From Cellulosimicrobium cellulans (lineage in GTDB: Bacteria; Actinomycetota; Actinomycetes; Actinomycetales; Cellulomonadaceae), in the NCBI RefSeq assembly GCF_006539945.1, contig NZ_BJNZ01000016.1, positions 39,682-103,681 of the forward strand: 64,000 bases of DNA. Direction: 5' to 3'. The notes beneath the pieces were generated by a model. The model saw nothing but the letters and a program-made list of their open reading frames with translations, searched no databases and was not told where the DNA came from. Positions 1 through 8,878 of this stretch are shown piece by piece (the first letter of the stretch is position 1; each line of letters begins with the position of its first letter). The translations under genes and the position numbers were made by a program.

Positions 1-1
1 C

Positions 2-2005
2 GCGGGTGGCCTGGACGCCCCGGAGTATCTCGGGTCGGCGGCGACCTTCGTCCTCGGCGCCGTCGGCGGCCCGGCCGGGCGCGCGCTCGTCGCGGGCGAC
101 GCGCTGCACCCTCGCGCCACCGGTCCCGGGACGACAGGCAGGCCGGGCGAGCCCGTGTCTCCCGGGCTCGGTGCGGCGGGCGCGGTGCCGCCCGACGCCC
201 GCCCCCGGATGGGGCACTCGTGGGAGCTCGCGGTGACGACGGGACCGCAGTCCGCGGCGCTCACCGCCCCCGCGCTCGGTCGGCTGCGGACGTCGTGGTG
301 GCGGGTGCTGCCGCACGCGGACCGCACCGGGGTGCGGCTCGCCGGGCCCCCGCTGACGTGGGTGCGGCCCGACGGCGGGGACGCGGGGCTCCACCCGTCC
401 ACCGTGCTCGACAACCCATACTCGGTGGGTGCGCTGAACATCAGCGGGGACACGCCGATCCTGCTCGGCCCGGACGGACCGAGCCTCGGCGGCTTCGTGT
501 GCGCGCTCACCGTCGTCGCCGGCTCCCGGTGGAAGCTCGGGCAGATGCGGCCGGGCGACGTCGTGCGGTTCGTGACCGTCCACGACGACGGCGCCGACCG
601 GCTGCGCCGCGACGACGTCGCACGTGCGGCGGCGCGCGTCCCGACGGCGGTGCGCGCCGTCCGCGGCCGGGACGTCGGGGCCCTCACCGGCGACGACGTC
701 GGATCCCCTGGCGGGCCGACGCCGCGCGCCGACCGGCGACCCGCGGTCCGCTACCTGCGCGGCGCCGACGACGCGCTCCTCGTCGAGTACGACGGCGGCG
801 CGGGGCTCGACCTGCACGACCGTCTGCGCGTCCACGCCCTGGCGACCGGTCTCGAGGCCGCGGCCCCGCGGGGCGTGCTCGACGTGACGCCGGGCGTCCG
901 CACGCTCCACCTCCACGTCGATCCGGAGACGCTGCCCGTGACACGGCTCGTCGGGCTGCTGCGCGAGCTGGAGGAGGACCTGCCGCCGAGCGGCGAGATC
1001 GAGGTGCCGAGCCGTGTGCTGCGGCTGCCGCTGAGCTGGGACGACCCCGCGATCCGGGACGCCGTCGAGCGGTACGCGGCCGGGGTGCGGCCCGACGCGC
1101 CGTGGCTGCCGTCCAACGTCGACTTCGTCCGGCGGGTCAACGGGCTCGCGAGCGTCGAGGACGTGCGACGCACCGTCCTGGGCGCCGAGTACCTCGTGCT
1201 CGGGCTCGGGGACGTGTACCTGGGCGCGCCGCTCGCCGTGCCGGTCGACCCGCGGCACCGCCTGCTCACCACGAAGTACACCCCGGCACGCACCTGGACC
1301 CCGTCCGACGCCGTCGGGCTCGGGGGCGCGTTCCTGTGCGTGTACGGCATGGCGAGCCCCGGGGGCTACCAGCTCGTGGGTCGGACCGTCCCCGTCTGGT
1401 CGGCCCACGCGCAGCGCCCGCCGTTCCGCCCGGGCGTCCCGTGGCTGTTCCGGCACTTCGACCGGATCGTGTGGGAGCCGGTCGACCCGGGTGAGCTCGC
1501 CGAGCGTCGCGCGGCGGCCCGTGCGGGAGTCCTGGAGGTGCCGGTCGAGGACGGCGTCTTCTCCGGCCGGGAGCACGCCGCGCTCCTCGCGCGTGAGGCC
1601 GAGGACATCGCCGCGGTCGGGGCGGCGCGACGCGCGGCGTTCGGACGCGAGGCCGCAGCCTGGGCGGAGGCGGGCGAGCATGTCGGGTCCGCCGCGCGCG
1701 CGACCGCGCGCGGCGGGCCCGGCCCGGCGTCCGCCGGCGCACGCGACAACGAGCTCGCCTCCGCCGACCTCGACAACCCGGCGCGCATCGTGCTGCGCGC
1801 CCCGCTCGGCGGGGTGGTGTGGCGCGTGGAGGCACCGCCGGGGCGGCGCGTCGCCGAGGGCACGCCCGTGGTCGTGCTGGAGGCGATGAAGCTCGAGCTG
1901 CCGGTCCTGGCTCCCTCCGACGGCATCGTCGTCGACGTCCGCGTGCGCCCGGGCGACCACGTGCGCGCCGGGGACCGGCTCGCCGTCGTGCACCTCGACG
2001 CATGA
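2..2005 (+). CDS. uca: Urea carboxylase-type biotin enzyme, C-terminal part (5' truncated by window edge)
   Basis: The frame is open from base 2 with no start, so the gene begins upstream. The visible 667 residues hold the end of an AHS2/KipA-type domain (GLDAPEYLGS near the start), then an AHS1/KipI-type domain (about 245-500), then a biotinyl domain at the C-terminus. The biotin site is the EAMK motif; its lysine codon is at 1889-1891. Order AHS2-AHS1-biotinyl is that of urea carboxylase (urea + bicarbonate + ATP to allophanate), whose biotin carboxylase half would lie left of the window. Free-standing KipI/KipA (5-oxoprolinase) proteins lack the biotinyl domain. Some family members act on guanidine rather than urea, and I cannot separate these here. 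No allophanate hydrolase is visible downstream. Confidence 0.88.
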   Translation, partial: AGGLDAPEYLGSAATFVLGAVGGPAGRALVAGDALHPRATGPGTTGRPGEPVSPGLGAAGAVPPDARPRMGHSWELAVTTGPQSAALTAPALGRLRTSWWRVLPHADRTGVRLAGPPLTWVRPDGGDAGLHPSTVLDNPYSVGALNISGDTPILLGPDGPSLGGFVCALTVVAGSRWKLGQMRPGDVVRFVTVHDDGADRLRRDDVARAAARVPTAVRAVRGRDVGALTGDDVGSPGGPTPRADRRPAVRYLRGADDALLVEYDGGAGLDLHDRLRVHALATGLEAAAPRGVLDVTPGVRTLHLHVDPETLPVTRLVGLLRELEEDLPPSGEIEVPSRVLRLPLSWDDPAIRDAVERYAAGVRPDAPWLPSNVDFVRRVNGLASVEDVRRTVLGAEYLVLGLGDVYLGAPLAVPVDPRHRLLTTKYTPARTWTPSDAVGLGGAFLCVYGMASPGGYQLVGRTVPVWSAHAQRPPFRPGVPWLFRHFDRIVWEPVDPGELAERRAAARAGVLEVPVEDGVFSGREHAALLAREAEDIAAVGAARRAAFGREAAAWAEAGEHVGSAARATARGGPGPASAGARDNELASADLDNPARIVLRAPLGGVVWRVEAPPGRRVAEGTPVVVLEAMKLELPVLAPSDGIVVDVRVRPGDHVRAGDRLAVVHLDA

Positions 2006-2033
2006 CGCGCCGAGCGCCGTCGCCCCGGGGTGC

Positions 2034-2327
2034 CTACCGCGTGGTGAACAGCCGCGCCGCCTGGGACTCGGCGTCGGCGTAGGTCTGGGCGGCTGCGCCG
2101 AGCGCCGCCGTGATGTCGTCGAGCGCGAGCTCGACCTGGTTCTGCGTGGTCTGCCACTGCGTCATCACGCCCGCGAAGGACGTCGCCGCGTCGCCGCGCC
2201 ACGAGGCCTGAAGGTCGGTGAGGTGGCGCATCATCGCCCCGACCTCCGCCCGGATCGCCGTGACCGACCCGTTCACCGCCGCGCTCGCCTGGGCGACCCG
2301 TGCGCTGTCGACCTCGTACCGGCTCAT
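2034..2327 (-). CDS. WXG100-family (ESAT-6-like) small protein
   Basis: A 97-residue, mostly helical protein with the hairpin W-x-G turn (W43-R44-G45) and a C-terminal YxxxE motif (Y83-E87), the signal recognised by type VII secretion. The ATG at 2327 is chosen because GGAGG lies 5 bases upstream; a longer frame exists without such support. WXG100 proteins are secreted as dimers by EssC/EccC machines, but no ESX component is encoded in this window, so it is an orphan here. It is convergent with the biotin enzyme, only 28 bases away. Family assignment is firm; the secretion partner and role are unknown. Confidence 0.85.
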   Translation of the reverse strand: MSRYEVDSARVAQASAAVNGSVTAIRAEVGAMMRHLTDLQASWRGDAATSFAGVMTQWQTTQNQVELALDDITAALGAAAQTYADAESQAARLFTTR

Positions 2328-2451
2328 GTCGTCCTCCGTCGTCTCGTCGGCCCGCGGGCCGTCCCGCACGCGGCGGGCGCCGGTGCGACGACGACGCTAG
2401 CCACGGGACGACGGGAACCGCGGGCGCGGCGACGTCCCTGTGGACGACGGA

Positions 2452-3183
2452 TCAGGAAGCGGAGCCTGTGGACGGCGCCGACGCCTCTGCCAGCTTGAGC
2501 TGCTCCTTGCGCAGCCGCTGGAGCTCCGCGTCGAGGTTCTGCCGCGCGGGCTCCTCCCACGCGGCGCCGAGCGGGCTCGAGAAGAGCGACCGGCGGTCGA
2601 GCAGCTTGGTGAGGATCGCGATGCGGGCCCGCACGTAGTCGGGCTTGGGGATGTGCGCGTACTCGTCGCGCACGTCCTTGAGGTACTCCTTGTAGCGCTG
2701 CGGCTCCGCGGCGAGCATCGCGAGGTCGGCGTCGCACAGCACCGCGCAGTCGAAGTCCGACGCGTCCGGCGCGTGCCGCACGAGAGCGTTCACGAGGTGG
2801 GCGACGCGGCGGACCGCCTGCTCGGGGACCCCCAGGCTCGTGAGCTCGGCGCTCGCGAGCGCGGCGCTCGCCGACTCGTCCTCGCCGCCCTTGTTCGCGT
2901 ACGTCGCGTTGTTCTTCGCGTCGAAGATCGCGCCGTGGTACCAGGCGGCGAGGCGCACCAGGTCGGGGTCGTGCGTCTCCTGGGAGAGCTCGTCGACCCG
3001 GCCGAGCACGTCGGCGAGGTGGCGCAGGTTGTGGAAGTGGCGGTCCGGCTGGTCCCAGCGGTCGAGCAGCTCCTGCCCGACGGCGCGGACCTCGTCGTCC
3101 GGGGCGGTCGCCCCGGCGCCACGGGCGCTGCGGACGAACGAGGAGAGGAACCACTGCGGTGCGTCGGCGCTGTTGACGCCCAT
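2452..3183 (-). CDS. HD-superfamily metal-dependent phosphohydrolase (COG4339-like)
   Basis: 243 residues. His/Asp motifs fit the predicted HD phosphohydrolases of the COG4339 type: HFHNLRHL near residue 55, WYHGAIFD near 85, and CDADLAML near 150. The C-terminus has the usual DYVRARIAIL helix followed by a charged helix. The start at 3183 (MGVNSADA) is preferred over an upstream in-frame start because the extension is Arg/Ser-rich and AGAAGG lies about 9 bases before 3183. The substrate is not known for this family, though nucleotides are likely. No operon partner: a 124-base gap separates it from the WXG100 gene and 251 bases from the sensor kinase. Confidence 0.75.
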   Translation of the reverse strand: MGVNSADAPQWFLSSFVRSARGAGATAPDDEVRAVGQELLDRWDQPDRHFHNLRHLADVLGRVDELSQETHDPDLVRLAAWYHGAIFDAKNNATYANKGGEDESASAALASAELTSLGVPEQAVRRVAHLVNALVRHAPDASDFDCAVLCDADLAMLAAEPQRYKEYLKDVRDEYAHIPKPDYVRARIAILTKLLDRRSLFSSPLGAAWEEPARQNLDAELQRLRKEQLKLAEASAPSTGSAS

Positions 3184-3434
3184 GAACTTTCGCCTTCTTC
3201 GACGGACACTTTTCGACGGACACTGAGACGGGCACGAGGAGTGGTCGTCACCAGGCGTGGTGCCTGGCACGGAGGCCCCGCGTCGCCGCGCGGCCTCTCC
3301 ACCAGCCTAGGTCTCGCGGGACGACCCGCCATCGTAGCCGCACTCACAGGTGCCTCGGGAACCACGAGACCGCCTCCGCGCCACGGGTCGGGCGCGCCGG
3401 AGCAGACCCGCAGGTGGGGAAGGGTGCGCGCCGG

Positions 3435-5120
3435 TCAGGAGGAGATCGGGAGGTCCACGCGGACGGTGAGCCCACCACCCGTCGTCTCGTGCACCGACAC
3501 CCGACCCCGGTGCGCGCCCGCGATGGCGGCGACGATCGCCAGGCCCAGGCCCGATCCGCCAGACGCACGGTTGCGCGAGGAGTCCGCGCGGTAGAACCGC
3601 TCGAACAGCCGGCCGCGCTGCTCGCTGGGGACGCCCGGTCCGTGGTCGCGCACCTCGAGCACGGCTACCGTGCCGGAGGAGCCGCCCTGCCCGTCGTCGG
3701 GCGGCGTGGCGGGACGCACGGCGCCCAGCGCGATCTCGACCGGCGTCCCGGCGGGCGTGTGGCGCGCGACGTTGCCGACGAGGTTCGCGAGCACCTGCCG
3801 CAGCCTGTCCTCGTCACCGACGACGCGCAGCTCCCCGGGTGCCGTGGCGCCGACGCCCAGGCCCACGAGCCGGACGTCCCGGGTCGGGTCCAGCGCGTGC
3901 AGGTCCTGCGCGGAGTCGCGCGCGAGCGAGACGAGGTCCACGGGCTCGTGCCGCAGCGGCCGGCCCTCGTCGAGGCGGGCGAGCGCGAGCAGGTCGTTGA
4001 CGAGCGTCCCCATGCGGGTCGCCGAGTCCTCGATGCGCCCCATCGTGTCGTCGACCTTGTCCGGCGTGTCGAGCGCCCCCATCCGGTACAGCTCGCCGTA
4101 GCCGCGGATCGTCGCGAGCGGGGTGCGCAGCTCGTGGCTCGCGTCGGACACGAACCGTCGCATCCGCTCCTCCGACGCCTCCTGGACCGCGAACGCCTCC
4201 TCGATCTGCGAGAGCATCGCGTTGAGCGACGCGGCCAGCGAACCCACCTCGGTCGTCGACGGTGCGGGGCGCACGCGCCGCGACAGGTCGCCTGCCGCGA
4301 TGTCCGCCGCCGTCTCCTCGATCTCGCGCAGCGGGCGCAGCGCGCGGTGCACGGCGAGGTAGGCCACCGCGCCGCCGACGAGCGCGATCCCCAGCGCCGA
4401 GAGCGCGAGCGCGCGACCCAGCACCTTGACGGTCTCGTGGATGCCGGTGAGGGGGAGGGCGACGAACGCGGTGCCGCCGAGCTCGCCGCTGAACTTGTCG
4501 TAGAAGAAGAACGTCGTGACGCGCCACTCGGCAGGATCGGTCCCGCCCACGGAGTCCACGGTGAACGGCTCGTTCTGGCTCGCCTCGACCTCGGGGTCGG
4601 ACATCGCGGGGATGTCCGGGACACCGTAGAGGTTCACCGTCTGCGGCCACCGGAGGGGGATCTCGTCACCGCCCCTCGGCCGGACGAGCACGTAGTAGTC
4701 GCTGGGCAGCTGCGAGCCGCTGCCCACCCGGTCGTTCAGCGTGATGTTCGCGACCGCCGCCGCGGACCGCTCGAGCTGCACGTCGACCTGCCGCACGAGA
4801 TAGCTCGACACGACCGTCGTCGTCACCACCGACGCCAGCCCGAGGCCGGCTGCCAGCAGGAGCACCGTGATCGCGACGAGCCGGGCGCGCAGCGGCACGC
4901 GTGCGAACCAGCCCCACCCCTCGGTGGGGACGGGACGGCCGAAGGGGCGCTCCGCCGTCGGGCCGCCGTCGCCCGGTGCGGCGGGGGCTCCCGCCCCGGG
5001 GGCGTCGCCCGTGCCCGACGGCGCGGGGCCGGCGGGGGGCGTGCCCGGCCCGGGTGGCGGGGGAGGGGGCGGTGGGACCGGTCGGGACCCCGTCGTCGTG
5101 CGGTCGGGGCCGGACGTCAT
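3435..5120 (-). CDS. Two-component sensor histidine kinase (PhoR/TcrY-like)
   Basis: 561 residues. A proline-rich cytoplasmic N-terminus (runs of Pro near residues 15-35) precedes TM1 (LVAITVLLLAAGLG) around 85-115, an extracytoplasmic sensor region, TM2 (ALGIALVGGAVAYLAV) near 235, HAMP, a HisKA domain with SHELRTPL (phospho-acceptor H329), and an HATPase domain with N-box (GNVARHTP), G1 (DHGPGVP), F-box (FERFYRAD) and G2 (GGSGLGLA). The ATG at 5120 overlaps the response-regulator stop by four bases (ATGA), so the pair is translationally coupled. The sensor domain carries no recognisable ligand motif, so the signal is unknown. Confidence 0.93.
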   Translation of the reverse strand: MTSGPDRTTTGSRPVPPPPPPPPGPGTPPAGPAPSGTGDAPGAGAPAAPGDGGPTAERPFGRPVPTEGWGWFARVPLRARLVAITVLLLAAGLGLASVVTTTVVSSYLVRQVDVQLERSAAAVANITLNDRVGSGSQLPSDYYVLVRPRGGDEIPLRWPQTVNLYGVPDIPAMSDPEVEASQNEPFTVDSVGGTDPAEWRVTTFFFYDKFSGELGGTAFVALPLTGIHETVKVLGRALALSALGIALVGGAVAYLAVHRALRPLREIEETAADIAAGDLSRRVRPAPSTTEVGSLAASLNAMLSQIEEAFAVQEASEERMRRFVSDASHELRTPLATIRGYGELYRMGALDTPDKVDDTMGRIEDSATRMGTLVNDLLALARLDEGRPLRHEPVDLVSLARDSAQDLHALDPTRDVRLVGLGVGATAPGELRVVGDEDRLRQVLANLVGNVARHTPAGTPVEIALGAVRPATPPDDGQGGSSGTVAVLEVRDHGPGVPSEQRGRLFERFYRADSSRNRASGGSGLGLAIVAAIAGAHRGRVSVHETTGGGLTVRVDLPISS

Positions 5121-5854
5121 GAGGTCGTGGGCGGCTGGCGCAGCAGGTAGCCCACGCCCCGCTTGGTGTGGATGAGCGGCGGGAGGGCGACGGGCTCGCC
5201 GTCGGGACCGGGGACCGTGAGGTTGTCGATCTTGCGGCGCAGGTAGGAGATGTAGGACTCGACGATGTTCGCGTCGCCGCCCCAGTCGTACTGCCACACG
5301 TGGTCGAGGATCTGCGCCTTGGACAGCACGCGGCCCGCGTTGAGCATGAGGTAGCGCAGGAGCTTGAACTCCGTGGGGGACAGGTCGACGTCGACGCCCG
5401 CGCGGCGGACCTCGTGCGAGTCCTCGTCCATCTCCAGGTCGGCGAACCGCAGCACCGCGTCCTCGACGGGCTCGGCGTGCGTGCGGCGCAGCACCGCGCG
5501 GATGCGCGCCACGACCTCCTCCAGGCTGAACGGCTTCGTCACGTAGTCGTCGCCGCCGACGGTGAGCCCGGTGATCTTGTCGCGCGTGTCGTCCTTCGCG
5601 GTGAGGAAGACGACGGGCGTGTGCTGCCCCTTCTCGCGCAGGCGGCGCGTGACGGTGAACCCGTCCATGTCCGGCAGCATGACGTCGAGCACGACGAGGT
5701 CGGGCTCGACGTCGCGCACGAGCCGCAGGGCGCTCTGCCCGTCCGCGGCGGCGTGGACCTCGAACCCGGCGAAGCGCAGGGACGTGGCCAGCAGCTCGCG
5801 GATGTTCGGCTCGTCGTCGACGACGACGAGGCGTGCCTCAGGGGTGGTGCTCAT
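5117..5854 (-). CDS. OmpR/PhoB-family response regulator (PhoP/TcrX-like)
   Basis: 245 residues: receiver domain with acidic pair D13/D14, phospho-acceptor D57 (VVLDVMLPDMDG) and the conserved Lys in VTKPFS, then a winged-helix DNA-binding domain (SPTEFKLLRYLM ... GDANIVESYISYLRRKID). The linker and helix sequence resemble mycobacterial PhoP more than MtrA. It is the first gene of a two-gene operon with the kinase. The start ATG at 5854 is the only one that leaves a complete receiver fold. Regulon unknown. Confidence 0.95.
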   Translation of the reverse strand: MSTTPEARLVVVDDEPNIRELLATSLRFAGFEVHAAADGQSALRLVRDVEPDLVVLDVMLPDMDGFTVTRRLREKGQHTPVVFLTAKDDTRDKITGLTVGGDDYVTKPFSLEEVVARIRAVLRRTHAEPVEDAVLRFADLEMDEDSHEVRRAGVDVDLSPTEFKLLRYLMLNAGRVLSKAQILDHVWQYDWGGDANIVESYISYLRRKIDNLTVPGPDGEPVALPPLIHTKRGVGYLLRQPPTTS

Positions 5855-5962
5855 GCCCTCCAGTGTCCTCCCGCGGTCTGGGAGTCGCCTGGGAAGGGGC
5901 TCCACCCGCGGCCCGCTCGTGAGGGGGCTCCCGCGCGGTGCGCGTGGGCGGCGTCGGGCAGG

Positions 5963-7201
5963 ATGGCGGGCGTGCGGATCACGGTGGACCAGAGGCGACG
6001 GCGGCTCGTCGCGCAACAGCTCGCGCTCGCGACGGACCTGCCCGGACGCCCGGCGGCCCGCACCCCCGAGGACGTCGTCGACCGGCTGCTCGCCCTGCAC
6101 GCCACCGACGCCCCGAGCGTCTACCTCTCCGTCCTCGCGCGGGTCCCGGGCCTCGTGCTCGACGACGTCCGGGACGCCGTGTTCCGGCGTCGCACCCTGG
6201 TCAAGGTGCTCGCCATGCGGCGCACGATGTTCGTCGTGCGGCGCGAGACGGTGCCCGCCGTGCACGCGGGTGCGGCGCTCGCGGTGGCCCGGCGGCTGCG
6301 CGCCCGCCTGCTCAAGGAGCTCGCGACGCTGCCCACGGACCCGCCCGTCGACGACGCGGCGACCTTCCTCGCCGCCGTCGAGGCCCAGGTCCACGGCGCG
6401 CTCGCGGAGCACGGGCCGATGGACGGCGCGAGCCTGTCGAAGGCCGCGCCGCTCCTGCGCACCGCGTTCCTGCCCACCACCGCCAAGACGTGGGACGTGC
6501 GCCGCACCATGACGTCCCAGCTCATGTCGCTGCTCTCCGCGGAGGGCGCGGTGGTGCGCGGCGAGCCGCGCGGGTCGTGGTCGTCCAACCGGCACGTCTG
6601 GTCGCCCGTCGAGGACTGGTTCCCCGGGGGCATCCCCGTGATGGACGAGGCGGTCGCGCGAACGACGCTGGCCAGGTCCTGGCTCGAGGTGTTCGGGCCG
6701 GCGACGGTCAAGGACCTGACGTGGTGGACCGGCTGGAACCAGCGGGACACGCGCGCCGCGCTCGCTCCGCTCGACGTCGTCGAGGTCGAGGTCGAGACCG
6801 GCACGCCGGAGGACCCGGCCCCGCAGGCCGGCGTGATGCTGCGCGGGACCGACCTGCCCGCGCCCGACGACGTCCTGATGGAGGGGAGCGTCGCGCTCCT
6901 GCCGTCGCTCGACCCGACGACGATGGGCTGGGCCGCGCGCGACTGGTACCTCGGCCCGCACAAGGCCGCGATCTTCGACACGATCGGCAACGCGGGCGCG
7001 ACCGTCTGGTGGGAGGGCCGGATCGTCGGGGCCTGGGCCGTGCGCCCGGGCGGCGAGCCGGCGTTCCGCCTGCTCGAGGACGTGGGGTCGGACGCCGAGC
7101 GCGCCGTCGCCGCGGAGGCCGATCGGATCGCGGCGCTCCTCGGCGGCGACGGCGTGACGGCGTCGTTCCCCACGCCGCTGTACCGCGAGCTCCACGCCTG
7201 A
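5963..7201 (+). CDS. Winged-helix DNA-binding protein, HTH_42/AlkZ-like (COG3214)
   Basis: 412 residues matching the winged-helix family related to AlkZ/YcaQ glycosylases: an N-terminal LLALHATDAPSVYLS segment, a central RRTMFVVRRE, WWTGW near residue 255, and a C-terminal DWYLGPHKAAIFD followed by WWEGRIVGAWA. AlkZ-type enzymes excise alkylated or crosslinked bases. The YcaQ catalytic QxQ (or QxD) motif is not obvious here, so enzymatic activity is unproven. The ATG at 5963 has a purine-rich GGGCAGG directly in front; a GTG at 5971 behind GGCGGG is an alternative. Divergent from the response regulator. Confidence 0.75.
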   Translation: MAGVRITVDQRRRRLVAQQLALATDLPGRPAARTPEDVVDRLLALHATDAPSVYLSVLARVPGLVLDDVRDAVFRRRTLVKVLAMRRTMFVVRRETVPAVHAGAALAVARRLRARLLKELATLPTDPPVDDAATFLAAVEAQVHGALAEHGPMDGASLSKAAPLLRTAFLPTTAKTWDVRRTMTSQLMSLLSAEGAVVRGEPRGSWSSNRHVWSPVEDWFPGGIPVMDEAVARTTLARSWLEVFGPATVKDLTWWTGWNQRDTRAALAPLDVVEVEVETGTPEDPAPQAGVMLRGTDLPAPDDVLMEGSVALLPSLDPTTMGWAARDWYLGPHKAAIFDTIGNAGATVWWEGRIVGAWAVRPGGEPAFRLLEDVGSDAERAVAAEADRIAALLGGDGVTASFPTPLYRELHA

Positions 7202-7210
7202 CGTGGGGCA

Positions 7211-7275
7211 CCGCCGAGTGCGGGGTACGTGTCGTCCGCGGGGAGCCGCGACGACGAGCACCCCGCACTCGGCGG
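7211..7275. terminator. Bidirectional GC-rich hairpin between convergent genes
   Basis: Arms 7211-7236 and 7250-7275 pair over 26 positions with only three mismatches in the middle. The outer 16 bases (CCGCCGAGTGCGGGGT) are perfect and the inner CGCGG/CCGCG continues the stem to a four-base loop. It fills the gap between the winged-helix gene and the NYN gene, which converge. There is no U-tract on either strand, as is common in actinobacteria, so terminator function is inferred from position and stability. Confidence 0.75.
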
Positions 7276-7280
7276 GTCGG

Positions 7281-7880
7281 TCAGAGGTAGCGCAGCGGGT
7301 CGAACTCGTCGAGCGGGATGATGCGCACGCGCGGCAGCACGGTCGTGAACGCGCCGGCGTGGTCCTCGAGGTCGAACACCTGCAGCCCGCGCCCCGTGAG
7401 CTCGGTGAGCCGCACGTTCACGAACTCGCGGAAGGCGAGGACGCCAACGCGGCGGTCGGGGTCGTCGAGCAGCGTCTCGACCTGTGGCAGGAAGTCGCCG
7501 TCGTGGCTCGCGAGCAGCACGTCGCCCGGCTGGTCGACGATCGCGTCCAGCATGCGCTGGATACCGATGTCCACGACCTTCTCGCTGCTCGAGCCCGCGA
7601 GCGGGATGGGCCGGTAGCCCATCGCGAGCAGCGCCTGCACGAACGACATCGGCATCTGGCCCGACGACGCGTTGAGGAAGAACAGCGGCGTGACGTCCTG
7701 GCCCCACGCCTGGCGCGCGAACTCCACGATGCGGTCCCACCGTGGCCGCTCCTCCGGCGCGGGACGGTGCCCGAGGACGTTCATGCCGAGCGTCGCGTCG
7801 ATGTTCTCGCCGTCGACGACGAGGTAGGTGCGGCGCGGCGTCGTCGGTGCTCGGCCGTCGGAGGTCTGGAGGTCGGACAT
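7281..7880 (-). CDS. NYN-domain (PIN-like) nuclease-type protein
   Basis: 199 residues. The acidic motifs of the NYN fold are present: VVDGENID near residue 20, VVDIGIQRMLDAI near 110, and LLASHDGDF near 125 (D-G-D). This family (LabA/DUF88) comprises PIN-like metal-dependent RNases, often with unknown RNA targets. The ATG at 7880 is preferred to upstream in-frame starts because the family begins shortly before the YLVVDGEN strand. Divergent from the amidotransferase with about 98 bases between. Confidence 0.85.
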   Translation of the reverse strand: MSDLQTSDGRAPTTPRRTYLVVDGENIDATLGMNVLGHRPAPEERPRWDRIVEFARQAWGQDVTPLFFLNASSGQMPMSFVQALLAMGYRPIPLAGSSSEKVVDIGIQRMLDAIVDQPGDVLLASHDGDFLPQVETLLDDPDRRVGVLAFREFVNVRLTELTGRGLQVFDLEDHAGAFTTVLPRVRIIPLDEFDPLRYL

Positions 7881-7978
7881 GCTGGTCAGCCTATCCGCGC
7901 GACGGTCGCCTGCCATGTCCACGACGTGGGTGTTTGCGTCGGGGTACCCCGGAGTGGGTACCGTCGGACCTCGTGACC

Positions 7979-8731
7979 ATGTACGACACCGACGCCACGG
8001 CCGCAACCGGAACCGTCCGGATCACGGTCGTCCAGAACTCCCCGGACGTCACGCTCGACGCCTACGCCGACCAGCTCGCCGCCGACCTGCGGGTCGTGCG
8101 CCCGTACGACGGCGACGCGGTCCCCCCGGCGGACGAGGTCGGGGACGGCCTCGTCGTCCTCGGCGGGCACCTGTCCGCGCACGACGACGAGCGCGCCCCC
8201 TGGCTGCCCGCGCTGCGCGAGACCCTGCTCGCCGCCGCGACGACCGGCGTCCCGACGCTCGGTATCTGCCTCGGGGCCCAGCTCCTCGCCGTCGCCGGCG
8301 GTGGCCAGGTCCAGGTGGCCGCGCCCCCCGGGCGCGAGGCCGGCGCGACCCGCGTCTTCTGGCGTGCCGACGCCGAGACCGACCCCGTCCTGTCGGCCCT
8401 CGCCGCGGGCGACGAGCCCGTGCGGCACGTGACCAGCATGCACGCCGACGCGATCGTCGACCTGCCTGCGGGCGCCGTCTGGCTCGGGTCGTCGAACATG
8501 TACCCCTACCAGGCGTTCCGCCTCGGCTCGGCGCTCGGCGTGCAGTTCCACCCCGAGGCGACGCGCGCGGGCTTCGAGGCGTGGTGCGGCGCGTTCCACG
8601 ACGTCGACTCCGCGGCAGCCCTGGCCGGGTTCGACGAGCACGCGCCGGAGATCCTCGACGGCGGCCGTCGCCTCGCCGAGGCCTTCGTCGCCGAGGTCCG
8701 CACGACCGTCGGACTGCACGTCCCGGCCTGA
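7979..8731 (+). CDS. Class I glutamine amidotransferase domain protein
   Basis: 250 residues forming a stand-alone GATase1 domain. The nucleophile is C97 in GICLGAQLLA, and the catalytic His/Glu are H191 and E193 in QFHPEAT. The size and lack of a synthetase domain match GuaA-N-like proteins annotated as type 1 glutamine amidotransferases, which hydrolyse glutamine for an unknown acceptor. An in-frame GTG at 7973 is an equally possible start. Upstream sequence offers no convincing ribosome site. Its 3' end faces pspA across repeat array A. Confidence 0.85.
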   Translation: MYDTDATAATGTVRITVVQNSPDVTLDAYADQLAADLRVVRPYDGDAVPPADEVGDGLVVLGGHLSAHDDERAPWLPALRETLLAAATTGVPTLGICLGAQLLAVAGGGQVQVAAPPGREAGATRVFWRADAETDPVLSALAAGDEPVRHVTSMHADAIVDLPAGAVWLGSSNMYPYQAFRLGSALGVQFHPEATRAGFEAWCGAFHDVDSAAALAGFDEHAPEILDGGRRLAEAFVAEVRTTVGLHVPA

Positions 8732-8783
8732 CCAGACGTCGCCGCCCGCCCACCCCACCCAGCCGCACGCCGTCGGGCACGGT

Positions 8784-8852
8784 GACCACGGCTCTACCTC
8801 GCGCGACCACGGCTCTACCTCGCGGTACCGCGGTCTTGCCGGGGTTCTGTCT
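8784..8852 (+). repeat. 21-bp repeat array A (two clear units plus a degenerate third)
   Basis: Units at 8784-8804 and 8805-8825 are identical except for the last base; each begins GACCACGGCTCTACCTCG. A decayed copy follows to about 8852. Immediately before the first unit is GCCGTCGGGCA (8769-8779 region), a leader also seen beside arrays C and D. The array lies between the convergent amidotransferase and pspA genes. It has no reading frame of its own and no T-tract. It is the same family as the repeats at 16105, 40621 and 41190. Confidence 0.85.
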
Positions 8853-8878
8853 CGTGCCCGATTCCCGTGCGCGTCGCG

